From contig JAJRCS010000202.1 of NCBI GenBank assembly GCA_028678815.1, forward strand, positions 1-7,437: a DNA stretch of 7,437 bases, written 5' to 3'. Shown here in pieces: positions 1-6,304 of this stretch. The stretch comes from Methanomicrobiales archaeon. GTDB taxonomy: Archaea > Halobacteriota > Methanomicrobia > Methanomicrobiales > JACTUA01. The position numbers were made by a program, and so were the translations under genes. How positions within the stretch are numbered: the first letter of the stretch is position 1; each line of letters begins with the position of its first letter. The notes below the pieces were generated by a model that was given only the letters and a program-made list of their open reading frames with translations, ran no database searches and was not told the DNA's origin.

Positions 1-109
1 GATGGCGGGTTGCTCCAGGTCGGGTCCTACAGACCCTCCCTCTGATGAATCCTCCCAGGTCACACCCCGCCAGATGGCGGGTTGCTCCAGGTCGGGTTCT
101 GATGAACCC
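1..109. repeat. Imperfect direct-repeat element with hairpins
   Basis: A 25-base sequence beginning GATGGCGGGTTGCTCC occurs exactly at 1-25 and again at 73-97. TCTGATGAA followed by a CCTCCC block also recurs (41-56 and 98-113). The units contain short hairpins: CCCGCC/GGCGGG with loop AGAT at 66-81, GGGTC/GACCC at 22-36, and GGGTTC/GAACCC with loop TGAT at 94-109. The first base of the window lies inside the right arm of a CCCGCC/GGCGGG hairpin, so the element very likely continues to the left. It lies downstream of the ABC permease gene, so on the minus strand the hairpins could act in termination or RNA stability. Positions 110-203 show nothing beyond a chance 7-codon frame. The repeat is seen directly. 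That it is a dispersed intergenic family is inference. Confidence 0.7.
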
Positions 110-203
110 TCCCTTCCCCCAGGAGCGTCTGCACGTTCAACTGGATGGTATGGAAATGAACGACGGGAGGTTTTCATGAGATCCCGGATACGGCCATGAG
201 TCC

Positions 204-995
204 CTACAGGATCAGCCGCTTCTTCATGAGGTTCACGGCGAGGACGAAGGTGACGGCCGCGACGGCGACGATCCACCCGAGGGAGAGGAGGAACAGCGGG
301 GTGACCTGCGAGAGGGTGAGCATCCGGGTGATCAATACCACGTGAGTGAGGGGCAGGAAGGCGTAGGCAAAGACCTGGAGGGGGACCGGGAGGATGGTTA
401 AGGGGAAGAAGGTGCCGGAGAAGAGGAACATCGGGGTGATAAAGAGGAAGGTGGGGAGGTTCAGGGTCTCGATGTTCGGGGTGAGGGCCGTGAAGCACAT
501 GCCGATGGAGGCGAAGAGGAGGCCGGCCAGGAGGGCGAAGGGGAGAACGAGGAGGGAGCTGGGGAGGTCCACGACCCGGAAGACCACGAGGACCGGGAGC
601 ATGATGGCGGCGTTCACGAGGCTCCGCGTGGCACCCCAGAGGATCTCCCCCGTGATCACCTCCTCGATGGAGAGGGGGGTCGCGATGATGGCATCGAAGG
701 TCTTCTGGAAGTACATCCGGACGTACGAGCTGTAGGTGGTCTCGAAGAAGGCCGCGTTCATGATGCTGATGGCAAGGAGGGCCGGGGCGATGAACTCGGG
801 ATACGGCACCCCGTTGATCTCGTTCACGAAGACCCCGAGGCCGTACCCGAGGGAGAGGAGGTAGAGGATGGGCTCGAGGAGGGGTGGCAGGAAGTTGACC
901 CGGAAGGTCCTGGCAAAGACATCGAGGTTCCGCTGCCAGACCCGCCAGGTCCGGCCGGTGACCCGGGGCGGGGAGAGGTACGCGGAGAGGCTCAT
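204..995 (-). CDS. ABC-2 type transporter permease (NodJ/DrrB-like)
   Basis: This is the membrane subunit of an ABC exporter, 263 residues, a usual length for NodJ/DrrB-type permeases. About six hydrophobic segments are visible, near residues 36-57, 66-84, 123-142, 147-170, 182-204 and 236-257. Between the second and third lies the charged cytoplasmic stretch typical of the family (YVRMYFQKTFDAI, then TPLSIEEVITGEILWG). The family block FLFSGTFFPLTILP followed by LPLTH is at about 191-218. The start was chosen at the ATG at 995: it overlaps the TGA of the upstream ATPase gene as ATGA and has GGAGG eight bases before it. A longer in-frame start at 1076 would run far into the ATPase gene. The overlap implies translational coupling and a two-protein transporter. 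The substrate cannot be told from sequence; drugs, lipids or oligosaccharides are handled by relatives. Confidence 0.93.
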   Translation of the reverse strand: MSLSAYLSPPRVTGRTWRVWQRNLDVFARTFRVNFLPPLLEPILYLLSLGYGLGVFVNEINGVPYPEFIAPALLAISIMNAAFFETTYSSYVRMYFQKTFDAIIATPLSIEEVITGEILWGATRSLVNAAIMLPVLVVFRVVDLPSSLLVLPFALLAGLLFASIGMCFTALTPNIETLNLPTFLFITPMFLFSGTFFPLTILPVPLQVFAYAFLPLTHVVLITRMLTLSQVTPLFLLSLGWIVAVAAVTFVLAVNLMKKRLIL

Positions 996-1900
996 TCCTT
1001 CAGCCTCCTCCCCGTGAGCTTCAGGAAGACGTCCTCGAGGCTTGCCGGACGGGCCATGACCTCGATGGGGCTGCACTCCTCCATGATGGCGTCGGTGACC
1101 TCCCTCGGCCGGGAGGTGAAGACCTGGATCCGCTCACCCGCGGGCTCATACCGTTCACCCAGCTTCCCGAGGCAGGCGAGGACCTCGGGCTTGTTCTCGG
1201 CCTCCACGACATCCACCCCCGCGTGCTTGCGCACAAGTTCCTGCGGCCGGCCCATCTCGATGATCCGGCCGAGGTCCATGATGACGATCCGGTCGCAGAG
1301 CTGCGCCGCCTCCTCCATGTAGTGGGTGGTGAGGAGGATGGTGTTCCCTTGGGACCGGAGGGCCCGGAGCCGGTCCCAGATGAGGTGCCGGGCCTGGGGG
1401 TCGAGGCCGACGGTCGGCTCGTCCAGGATGAGGAGCCGGGGGTTGTTGATGAGGGCCCGGGCGAGGATGAGCCGGCGCTTCATCCCTCCGGAGAGCTTCT
1501 CGATGGAGGTCTCCCTCTTCTCGGAGAGCTGGACGAATTCGAGGAGGGAGCCGATGGTCGCCCCGGCGGTCTCGGCGGGGATGTCGAAGTACCGGGAATA
1601 GACCATGAGGTTCTCCTCCACAGAGAAGTCCGGGTCCAGGTTCGTCTCCTGGGGAACCACGCCGATGAGGCCTTTGATCTCTGCCTCGTGGCCCGAAACG
1701 TCCGTGCCAAAGACCTCGAGCCTCCCGGAGGTCTTCGGGGAGACACACTGGATCATCCGCATGGTGGTGGTCTTCCCGGCGCCGTTCGGCCCGAGGAACC
1801 CGAAGACCTCCCCCTCCCTTACCGTGAAGGATACCCGGTCCACGGCGACGAAGTCGCCGAACCGCTTTACGAGGTCCTCGGCAAGGATGACGTCTCCCAC
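992..1900 (-). CDS. ABC transporter ATP-binding protein (NodI/DrrA-like)
   Basis: This is the cytoplasmic ATPase that powers the exporter formed with the permease encoded immediately downstream. All nucleotide-binding motifs are intact. Counting from a GTG start (two residues fewer than from TTG), Walker A GPNGAGKTT is near residue 37, the Q-loop glutamine near 84, the signature LSGGM near 136, Walker B LLILDEP near 156 with its catalytic glutamate, D-loop GLDP, and the H-loop histidine near 193. After the nucleotide-binding domain, a C-terminal extension of about 80 residues ends in EDVFLKLTGR, characteristic of NodI/DrrA/CcmA-type exporter ATPases. The start is uncertain. GTG at 1900 has GGTGG six bases upstream. 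TTG at 1906 (two extra residues) is possible but would put GGTGG directly against the start. The stop overlaps the permease start by 4 bases. The exported substrate is unknown. Confidence 0.93.
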   Translation of the reverse strand: MGDVILAEDLVKRFGDFVAVDRVSFTVREGEVFGFLGPNGAGKTTTMRMIQCVSPKTSGRLEVFGTDVSGHEAEIKGLIGVVPQETNLDPDFSVEENLMVYSRYFDIPAETAGATIGSLLEFVQLSEKRETSIEKLSGGMKRRLILARALINNPRLLILDEPTVGLDPQARHLIWDRLRALRSQGNTILLTTHYMEEAAQLCDRIVIMDLGRIIEMGRPQELVRKHAGVDVVEAENKPEVLACLGKLGERYEPAGERIQVFTSRPREVTDAIMEECSPIEVMARPASLEDVFLKLTGRRLKE

Positions 1901-1942
1901 AGGCAACCACCGGCCGGCCTTTCTCCAAAATCATCGCGGGGC

Positions 1943-1950
1943 CTGATAAA
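1943..1950 (-). promoter_or_regulatory. Possible TATA element for the ABC exporter operon
   Basis: In the 72-base gap between the methanopterin gene and the ATPase gene, the minus strand reads GGGTTTATCAGG. TTTATC resembles an archaeal TATA box and stands out in GC-rich surroundings. Initiation about 25 bases downstream would fall near 1921, giving a leader of about 20 bases. The last base differs from the better TTTATATA seen at 3530-3537, so this is a weak call. Readthrough from the upstream gene is an alternative. Confidence 0.35.
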
Positions 1951-1972
1951 CCCTCGCCGCCCTGGCACCGGA

Positions 1973-3505
1973 TCAGGCGACCCGGACGCCGGCACCGGTG
2001 TTCCGGGGCGCGGAGATCCAGGCCCCGCCGCCGCCATGCTCCTCCAGGAATCCCTCCGCCGCGGAGAGGATCCCGGGCGCCCCGGTATCCGTGACGGCAT
2101 AGACGGTGGGCCCGAAGGAGGACATCCCGGCGCAGGCGGCCCCGGCGCTCCTCAGCTCCTCCATGAGGAGCGGGATCACCGGGGGCTGGAGCCCGACCTC
2201 GACCCGTTTGAACCCGAGGCCCTGGATCCGGTTCACGGCCTGCCCGAAGAGGTCCAGGTCATGGTCCACGACCCCGGGGAGCATGCGCAGGAGGACCTCG
2301 TGGCAGGTCTCCCGGACCTCCTCCAGGGGGACCGGGCAGGCGGTCCGGAAGATCTCCACCTCCTCACCCCCGCTTGCCCCCGCCGTGAGGGAGGGGGTGG
2401 CAAGGACGATGCGCCAGTCGGCGGGGAAGTCGTGCCGGGCGATGACAGGGGCGGGGCGCACCCCGCTCGCGGCGGCAGAGGGGAGGAAACCGGTCTTCTC
2501 GGCGCCGGGGCCGAAGGCATGCCCCCCGTCCACGATGAAGCCCCCGGTCTCGAAGGCTGCCGTCCCGATCCCCGAGGTCCCGCCCCGGCCCGCGAGCCGG
2601 GCGAGCTCCCTCGCCGGGAGGCTCCGGCCGAAGAGCTCGCAGGTGGCCCGGGCGACGGCGAGGGCGATCTGGGTTCCCCTCCCGAGGCCGACGTGGGGGG
2701 GGTAGATCCTCGAGAGGGTGATCTCCACCCCGCCCGGTGCCCGGATGCCGGCGAGGACCCGGGCCGCGGCCCTCCCGGCCGTCTCCCGTGCCCGTTCGTC
2801 CCCGCCCCTGACCAGGGTCTCCCCGGCGCGGCTCACCTCGAGGAGGATCCCCGGTTCCTCCAGGGAAAGGCCGATCCCGCCGTCCACCCGCCCGATCCCC
2901 CCGTGCAGGTCGATGAGGCCCAGGTGGATCCGGGAGGGCGTCTCCACCATCACCCGCTCCTCGTCCAGGAAGGCGCTCGCGGGGAACTGCTCCTCGATGG
3001 CGATGAGGGGCTCCCCCCGGTGGATGATCTGGTAGCGCCGGGAGAGGAGAGGCTCGCCCCTGAAGATGCCGAAGATCCGGGCATGCTCGCTCCCTGCGGC
3101 AACGATCCGGGCGTCGAGGATCTCGCGCCGTGCCTCGATCCGGTGGCGGGCGAGGATCCGCCCGATGGGGATATCGGCCCGCATGAGATCCTCCCGGAAA
3201 CCGGGGGAGAGGCGGCCGAGGGGGGTGTCCGAGACCGCGTAGATGAGGGGCGTTCCCGTCGCCGCCTCCTCGATCTTCACCACCCGGTGGTTCACCGGGT
3301 CCCCTTCCTGCACCCCGAGGAGGCAGGCGACCTCCTTCCCGGCACCAATCACCTCCTGGGCGAGGGTGGCGATCCTCACCTCGCCCCGGGTGATCACCTC
3401 GAGGAGCCGGGTGACCGAGCCGTCCGTCCCGAGGAGGATCCGCTGCACCTTCGAGAGCCTCCCCGCCTCCTCCTCGAGCTCCCGGATCCGGATGTGGATA
3501 TCCAT
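1973..3505 (-). CDS. Chorismate lyase-like / beta-RFAP synthase fusion (methanopterin synthesis)
   Basis: This 510-residue protein has two parts. Residues 1 to about 183 resemble the UbiC/UTRA-type chorismate pyruvate-lyase fold (DUF98-like), with IGRILARHRIEARREI near 114 and SRRYQIIHRGEPLIAIEEQF near 155-174; a glutamate at 171-172 sits where UbiC has its catalytic one. Residues from about 185 are a GHMP-superfamily beta-ribofuranosylaminobenzene 5'-phosphate synthase: PSRIHLGLIDLHG (190-202), GRVDGGIGL (205-213), HVGLGRGTQ (271-279) and GMSSFGPTVYAV (460-471). Asp199 and Arg206 match, as I recall, an Asp/Arg pair tested in the Methanothermobacter enzyme. RFAP synthase joins PRPP to a hydroxy- or aminobenzoate, the committed step to (tetrahydro)methanopterin, the C1 carrier of methanogenesis. 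The N-terminal part could supply 4-hydroxybenzoate from chorismate, so the fusion would pair consecutive steps (inference). The ATG at 3505 lies 28 bases from a TATA box, so the mRNA is probably leaderless; an in-frame upstream extension would run through that promoter. Confidence 0.88.
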   Translation of the reverse strand: MDIHIRIRELEEEAGRLSKVQRILLGTDGSVTRLLEVITRGEVRIATLAQEVIGAGKEVACLLGVQEGDPVNHRVVKIEEAATGTPLIYAVSDTPLGRLSPGFREDLMRADIPIGRILARHRIEARREILDARIVAAGSEHARIFGIFRGEPLLSRRYQIIHRGEPLIAIEEQFPASAFLDEERVMVETPSRIHLGLIDLHGGIGRVDGGIGLSLEEPGILLEVSRAGETLVRGGDERARETAGRAAARVLAGIRAPGGVEITLSRIYPPHVGLGRGTQIALAVARATCELFGRSLPARELARLAGRGGTSGIGTAAFETGGFIVDGGHAFGPGAEKTGFLPSAAASGVRPAPVIARHDFPADWRIVLATPSLTAGASGGEEVEIFRTACPVPLEEVRETCHEVLLRMLPGVVDHDLDLFGQAVNRIQGLGFKRVEVGLQPPVIPLLMEELRSAGAACAGMSSFGPTVYAVTDTGAPGILSAAEGFLEEHGGGGAWISAPRNTGAGVRVA

Positions 3506-3529
3506 CGAGCAGCATCTCGTGACTCCCCG

Positions 3530-3537
3530 TATATAAA
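3530..3537 (-). promoter_or_regulatory. TATA box for the beta-RFAP synthase gene
   Basis: The minus strand reads GGTTTATATACGG, containing TTTATATA, a near-ideal archaeal TATA box in an otherwise GC-rich gap. Its centre is about 28 bases from the ATG at 3505, so transcription should start at or within a few bases of that codon. No ribosome binding site precedes the ATG, which fits a leaderless message. Confidence 0.75.
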
Positions 3538-3553
3538 CCGATCCAAAGCGAAA

Positions 3554-3583
3554 CCGGCCGGGGAAATCTCTCCTCCCGGCCGG
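3554..3583 (-). terminator. Hairpin likely ending the radical SAM transcript
   Basis: CCGGCCGGG at 3554-3562 and CCCGGCCGG at 3575-3583 form a perfect 9-base inverted repeat with a 12-base loop. On the minus strand the hairpin comes about 40 bases after the radical SAM stop codon and is followed by TTTCGCTTT, then by the TATA box of the next gene. That placement fits a terminator separating two units. It could instead be an operator for the downstream promoter. Archaeal termination relies mostly on U-runs, so the role is not certain. Confidence 0.5.
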
Positions 3584-3623
3584 CTCAGAGTGCATCCCGG
3601 CCCGGGGAACGCCTGCCAGGGAT

Positions 3624-4745
3624 TCAGGGGATGATCTCGCAGCCGTTGTACCGGGGGTGGGCGAAGTCCTCCATCCCGATGGTCCCCTCCCTGAGGAGCT
3701 CCCGCACCCGGGGGAGCGCCCCGGTGAGCCCCCGGTGGAGGTTCTCCACCGTCCCGCAGACCGCCCGCTCCAGCTCCTCCGGCCAGGGGCTGAGGATCCG
3801 GGCATAGAGACACCTCCCCCCGCAGAAGGTCCGGATGGGGCAGCCCGTGCAGAAGGATCCCGTGTCCGGGGGAGAGGGGAGCGCCCGGGGGTCCGAGCTC
3901 CGGATGTGCCCGAGGTAGAACTCCTTCATGCCCACCATGCAGGGGCAGGGGCCGATGGAGCCGTCGGTCATGATGGTGAGGTTCGCGTGCCCGGCCCCGC
4001 ACCGGAGGAAACTCCCCCGGCCCGCGAGGAGGTCCTCCATGGGGTCGATGAAGGGATACCACCTCGGCACCATCCCGTCGTGCTCCATGCGGCCGACCCA
4101 GTCGTCGATGAGGGCACGGATCCCCGGGTTGTAGGACCGGCCGGCCCAGCCGGTGAAGGCACGGCTCCCGTGGTCCGTGGCAAGGTCCGCGTCGAGCTGC
4201 CAGTGGATGGAGGGAAAGGAGAAGTCACCGTTTTCCGCGAGGAACCGCACCGATCCCGCGATATCGGTCCTCTCGGTCACCGTCATCCGGGCGATGATCT
4301 CGCCCCGGTACCCTCCCGCGACGACCCTCTTCAGGTTCGCCATGACCCGGTCATAGGTCCCCTCCCCCCGGGAGCCGTCCGTGATCTCCCTGGGGCCGTC
4401 GATGGAGACGAGGAGGGTATCGATCCGGTTCACCACGTGCCCTGGGAGCCGGTCGAGGAGGAGGCCGTTCGTCTGGACGAGGAACCGCTTTGCAGGGGCA
4501 TGCTCCACCATCTCGGTGACGAGGTCTGGCCTGAGGAGGGGCTCGCCCCCGTAGAAGATGAGGGAGGCATCGGGGTCGTGCTCCAGGAACCGGTAGAGGA
4601 TCTCCGGGTCATAGGCGAGCTCGAGGGGGAGATCGCCGTCGATCTCCGGGCCCGGGTCCCCGGGCTCCTCACCGGCGAAGGGCTTGCCCCGGCAGTAGGT
4701 GCAGGAGAGGTTGCAGTGGTCGGTGAGGATGACGTGGTAGTACAC
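3624..4745 (-). CDS. Radical SAM/SPASM protein, putative peptide-modifying enzyme
   Basis: With a GTG start this is a 373-residue iron-sulfur enzyme. The N-terminus reads VYYHVILTDHCNLSCTYC, giving the CxxxCxxC motif (Cys11, 15, 18) that binds the SAM-cleaving 4Fe-4S cluster. It is followed by YGGEPLLRPD near 65-74 and QTNG near 91-94. The C-terminal region carries a full SPASM cysteine set for two auxiliary clusters: Cys249, Gx4C ending at Cys267, Cys269, then CxxC-x5-C-x3-C (299, 302, 308, 312) and Cys330. An extra Cys369 lies near the end. Such enzymes usually modify peptides or act as maturases. From memory it resembles the archaeal AF1577/Mhun_1560 families; the substrate is unknown and no precursor peptide is visible alongside. 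I chose GTG at 4745 because third positions are almost all G/C from there, whereas the 20 codons from ATG 4805 are mixed. ATG 4805 or 4832 are alternatives. It is divergent from the threonine ammonia-lyase gene. Confidence 0.87.
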   Translation of the reverse strand: MYYHVILTDHCNLSCTYCRGKPFAGEEPGDPGPEIDGDLPLELAYDPEILYRFLEHDPDASLIFYGGEPLLRPDLVTEMVEHAPAKRFLVQTNGLLLDRLPGHVVNRIDTLLVSIDGPREITDGSRGEGTYDRVMANLKRVVAGGYRGEIIARMTVTERTDIAGSVRFLAENGDFSFPSIHWQLDADLATDHGSRAFTGWAGRSYNPGIRALIDDWVGRMEHDGMVPRWYPFIDPMEDLLAGRGSFLRCGAGHANLTIMTDGSIGPCPCMVGMKEFYLGHIRSSDPRALPSPPDTGSFCTGCPIRTFCGGRCLYARILSPWPEELERAVCGTVENLHRGLTGALPRVRELLREGTIGMEDFAHPRYNGCEIIP

Positions 4746-4832
4746 CGGGATTCCCGGAAGTATGGGTACGCCGGGGGAAAAAGGTACCACCAGGGGAATG
4801 GTCATATGGGGGCGGGGAGATCCCTTCTCCAT
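4746..4832. promoter_or_regulatory. Divergent promoter region with two CATATG sites
   Basis: This 87-base gap separates the radical SAM gene (leftward) from the threonine ammonia-lyase gene (rightward). CATATG occurs at 4803-4808 and again at 4830-4835, exactly 27 bases apart; the second contains the rightward start codon. The first is centred about 27 bases before the ATG at 4833, the spacing expected for a leaderless archaeal gene, and being a palindrome it could also serve leftward, with initiation near 4778. An inverted repeat GGAGA-N5-TCTCC lies at 4816-4830, and an A-tract (GGGGGAAAAAGG) at 4773-4784. No canonical TTTATATA box is present, so the promoter assignment is inferred. Confidence 0.4.
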
Positions 4833-6038
4833 ATGATCACCCTCGCGGATATCAGGCAGGCCCGGGACCGGATCGCCCCCCACGTCATCCGGACGCCCCT
4901 CGTCCCCTCCCCTACCCTCTCGTCCATGAGCGGGTACGAGGTGTACCTGAAGCTCGAGACGATGCAGAAGGCGGGCTCCTTCAAGGTCCGGGGCGCCATG
5001 AACCGGATCCTCTCGCGGCGGGGCGAGATCGGGGAGAAGGGGGTGGTGGCCGCCTCGGCCGGGAACCATGCCCAGGGCGTCGCCGTGGCGGCCCGGGTGG
5101 CGGGAATCCCCGCAACGGTGGTGATGCCGGTCTGGGCACCGGTCTCGAAGCAGGCGGCAGCCCGGTCCTACGGGGCGAGGGTGATCCTCTCGGGCGGGAC
5201 CCTGGAGGAGAGCATGGTCCATGCGGGGGAGCTCGCGGGATCGGGAATGACCATCATCCCTGCCTTCGATGACTGGGAGGTCATCGCCGGTCAGGGGACC
5301 ATCGGGCTGGAGATCCTCGAGGACCTGCCGGGGACGGACCTGATCCTCGTACCCGTGGGGGGCGGGGGGCTCATCGGCGGGATCGCCGTCGCGGCGAAGG
5401 GGCTCGACCCCCGGGTCGGCATCCGGGGGGTCCAGGCGGCTGCCTGCCCCTCCGCGGCAGAGGCGGTGAGGGCAGGGAGGCCGGTCCTTGTTCCGGCAGG
5501 CCCCACCCTCGCGGACGGCATCCGGGTCAGGCAGGCCGGCGACCTCACCTTCCCCCTCCTCCGGGACCTGGTGGAGGAGATCCTCCTCGTGGAGGAGGAG
5601 GAGATCGCCATGGCCATGCTCCTCCTCCTGGAGCGGAAGAAGGTCATCGCCGAGGGGGCGGGGGCGGCACCCCTCGCCGCCCTCCTCTCCGGGAAGGTCC
5701 GGGCCCGGGCGGGCTCCCGGGTCGTCCTCGTGGTGAGCGGGGGGAACGTGGATACCCCCCTCCTGGACCGGGTAATCCGCCATGGCCTCGTCCGGAGCGG
5801 GAGGGTCCTCCAGGCTGAGGTTATCCTCGACGACCTTCCCGGCTCCCTGGCACGCCTCCTCTCGGTCATCGCCGGCGCCGGCGGGAACATCCTCCATATC
5901 CACCATGCCCGGGGAGGACGGGAACTCCCCGTGCGGTCGGTGCGGGTGGCCCTCGAGATCGAGACGAGGGACGAGGGGCACGGGAGGGAGATCGCGGGGG
6001 CGGTGGAGGGGGCCGGGTACCGGCTCGTGGTGAGCTAG
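4833..6038 (+). CDS. ilvA: Threonine ammonia-lyase with C-terminal ACT domain
   Basis: This is a pyridoxal-phosphate enzyme of 401 residues expected to deaminate L-threonine to 2-oxobutanoate and ammonia, feeding isoleucine synthesis or threonine breakdown. The PLP lysine is Lys51 in KAGSFKVRGA. SAGNHAQG (75-82) is the substrate/PLP loop, VGGGGLIGG (175-183) binds the cofactor phosphate, and VSGGN is at 301-305. After the fold-type II catalytic part, residues from about 325 form one ACT domain (LQAEVILDDLPGSLARLLSV), a typical amino-acid-binding allosteric module. The length matches the short archaeal/TdcB-like ACT form, not the longer E. coli IlvA with two ACT-like domains. ATG 4833 was preferred over in-frame ATG 4806 because the eight codons between use less-favoured triplets and a TATA-like CATATG lies 27 bases upstream. 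Serine may also be a substrate; many methanogens make 2-oxobutanoate through citramalate, so its exact role here is open. Confidence 0.92.
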   Translation: MITLADIRQARDRIAPHVIRTPLVPSPTLSSMSGYEVYLKLETMQKAGSFKVRGAMNRILSRRGEIGEKGVVAASAGNHAQGVAVAARVAGIPATVVMPVWAPVSKQAAARSYGARVILSGGTLEESMVHAGELAGSGMTIIPAFDDWEVIAGQGTIGLEILEDLPGTDLILVPVGGGGLIGGIAVAAKGLDPRVGIRGVQAAACPSAAEAVRAGRPVLVPAGPTLADGIRVRQAGDLTFPLLRDLVEEILLVEEEEIAMAMLLLLERKKVIAEGAGAAPLAALLSGKVRARAGSRVVLVVSGGNVDTPLLDRVIRHGLVRSGRVLQAEVILDDLPGSLARLLSVIAGAGGNILHIHHARGGRELPVRSVRVALEIETRDEGHGREIAGAVEGAGYRLVVS

Positions 6039-6146
6039 GGGAAGGCCACAGGCGGGACTCCCGGAAAAGCCCGGTACGAGCTCCTTCGGGCAGGATCTTG
6101 CCGGCACGGCGGGTGAAGGGGAGAATAAGGCACAATGAGGCACGGA

Positions 6147-6160
6147 TCTCCGATCGGAGA
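6147..6160. other. 14-base perfect palindrome
   Basis: TCTCCGATCGGAGA is perfectly self-complementary. It lies about 110 bases after the threonine ammonia-lyase stop and about 90 bases before the promoter of the small repeat protein. A dimeric regulator site or a hairpin with almost no loop are both possible. Nothing in the flanks decides which. Confidence 0.45.
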
Positions 6161-6202
6161 GAAGTCATCCTTCGGAAGCCCGCCCAGACAGCCCTTTCCC
6201 TC

Positions 6203-6226
6203 TGCCTGTTCCCCCATCTGCAGGCA
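6203..6226. other. Inverted repeat upstream of the small-protein promoter
   Basis: TGCCTG at 6203-6208 and CAGGCA at 6221-6226 form a 6-base inverted repeat with a 12-base spacer, followed by an A-run. It ends ten bases before the BRE/TATA element at 6236-6249, a position suited to a transcription regulator's site. A weak terminator hairpin for the preceding gene is an alternative, although no T-run follows on the plus strand. Confidence 0.35.
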
Positions 6227-6235
6227 AAAAATGCC

Positions 6236-6304
6236 GTAAAGTATTTAAACCTTCGAAACGTTATTTCAGTTATACAAACCTAAAATTACATTTGAGGAGT
6301 AAAA
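6236..6304 (+). promoter_or_regulatory. BRE/TATA promoter, leader and strong RBS of the small protein
   Basis: GTAAAG at 6236-6241 followed by TATTTAAA at 6242-6249 fits an archaeal BRE plus TATA box. Initiation about 26 bases downstream would fall near 6272, giving an AT-rich leader of about 33 bases. The leader ends in GAGGAG (6294-6299), five bases before the ATG at 6305. This is the most AT-rich stretch of the window and the only gene here with both a clear TATA box and a clear ribosome binding site, so strong expression is likely. Confidence 0.7.

Noticed and set aside
1..109. CRISPR array
   Set aside because: Only two copies with unequal, repeat-like intervening sequence and different hairpins; no regular spacers and no cas genes nearby.
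2..199. 65-codon plus-strand frame over the left-edge repeat
   Set aside because: It translates the direct repeat (MAGCSRSG occurs twice), lacks the codon bias of the window and has no ribosome binding site at its start.
165..199. GGGAGG followed five bases later by ATG and a 7-codon frame (MRSRIRP), leader-peptide-like
   Set aside because: No plus-strand gene follows; it points into the 3' end of the permease gene, so it is probably chance.
1223..3634. 803-codon plus-strand frame antisense to the ATPase and methanopterin genes
   Set aside because: A shadow caused by high GC at third positions. It is proline/glycine/acid-rich, has no domain motifs and spans two well-supported genes and their gap.
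3506..3805. N-terminal extension of the beta-RFAP synthase frame to 610 codons
   Set aside because: It would cross the TATA box, the hairpin and the end of the radical SAM gene.
4746..6143. Extension of the radical SAM frame to 839 codons across the threonine ammonia-lyase gene
   Set aside because: The added part is antisense to a clear PLP enzyme, is low-complexity, and the codon break at 4745 marks the true start.
6035..6217. 60-codon minus-strand frame after the threonine ammonia-lyase gene
   Set aside because: No ribosome binding site, no recognisable motif, and composition unlike real genes in the window.
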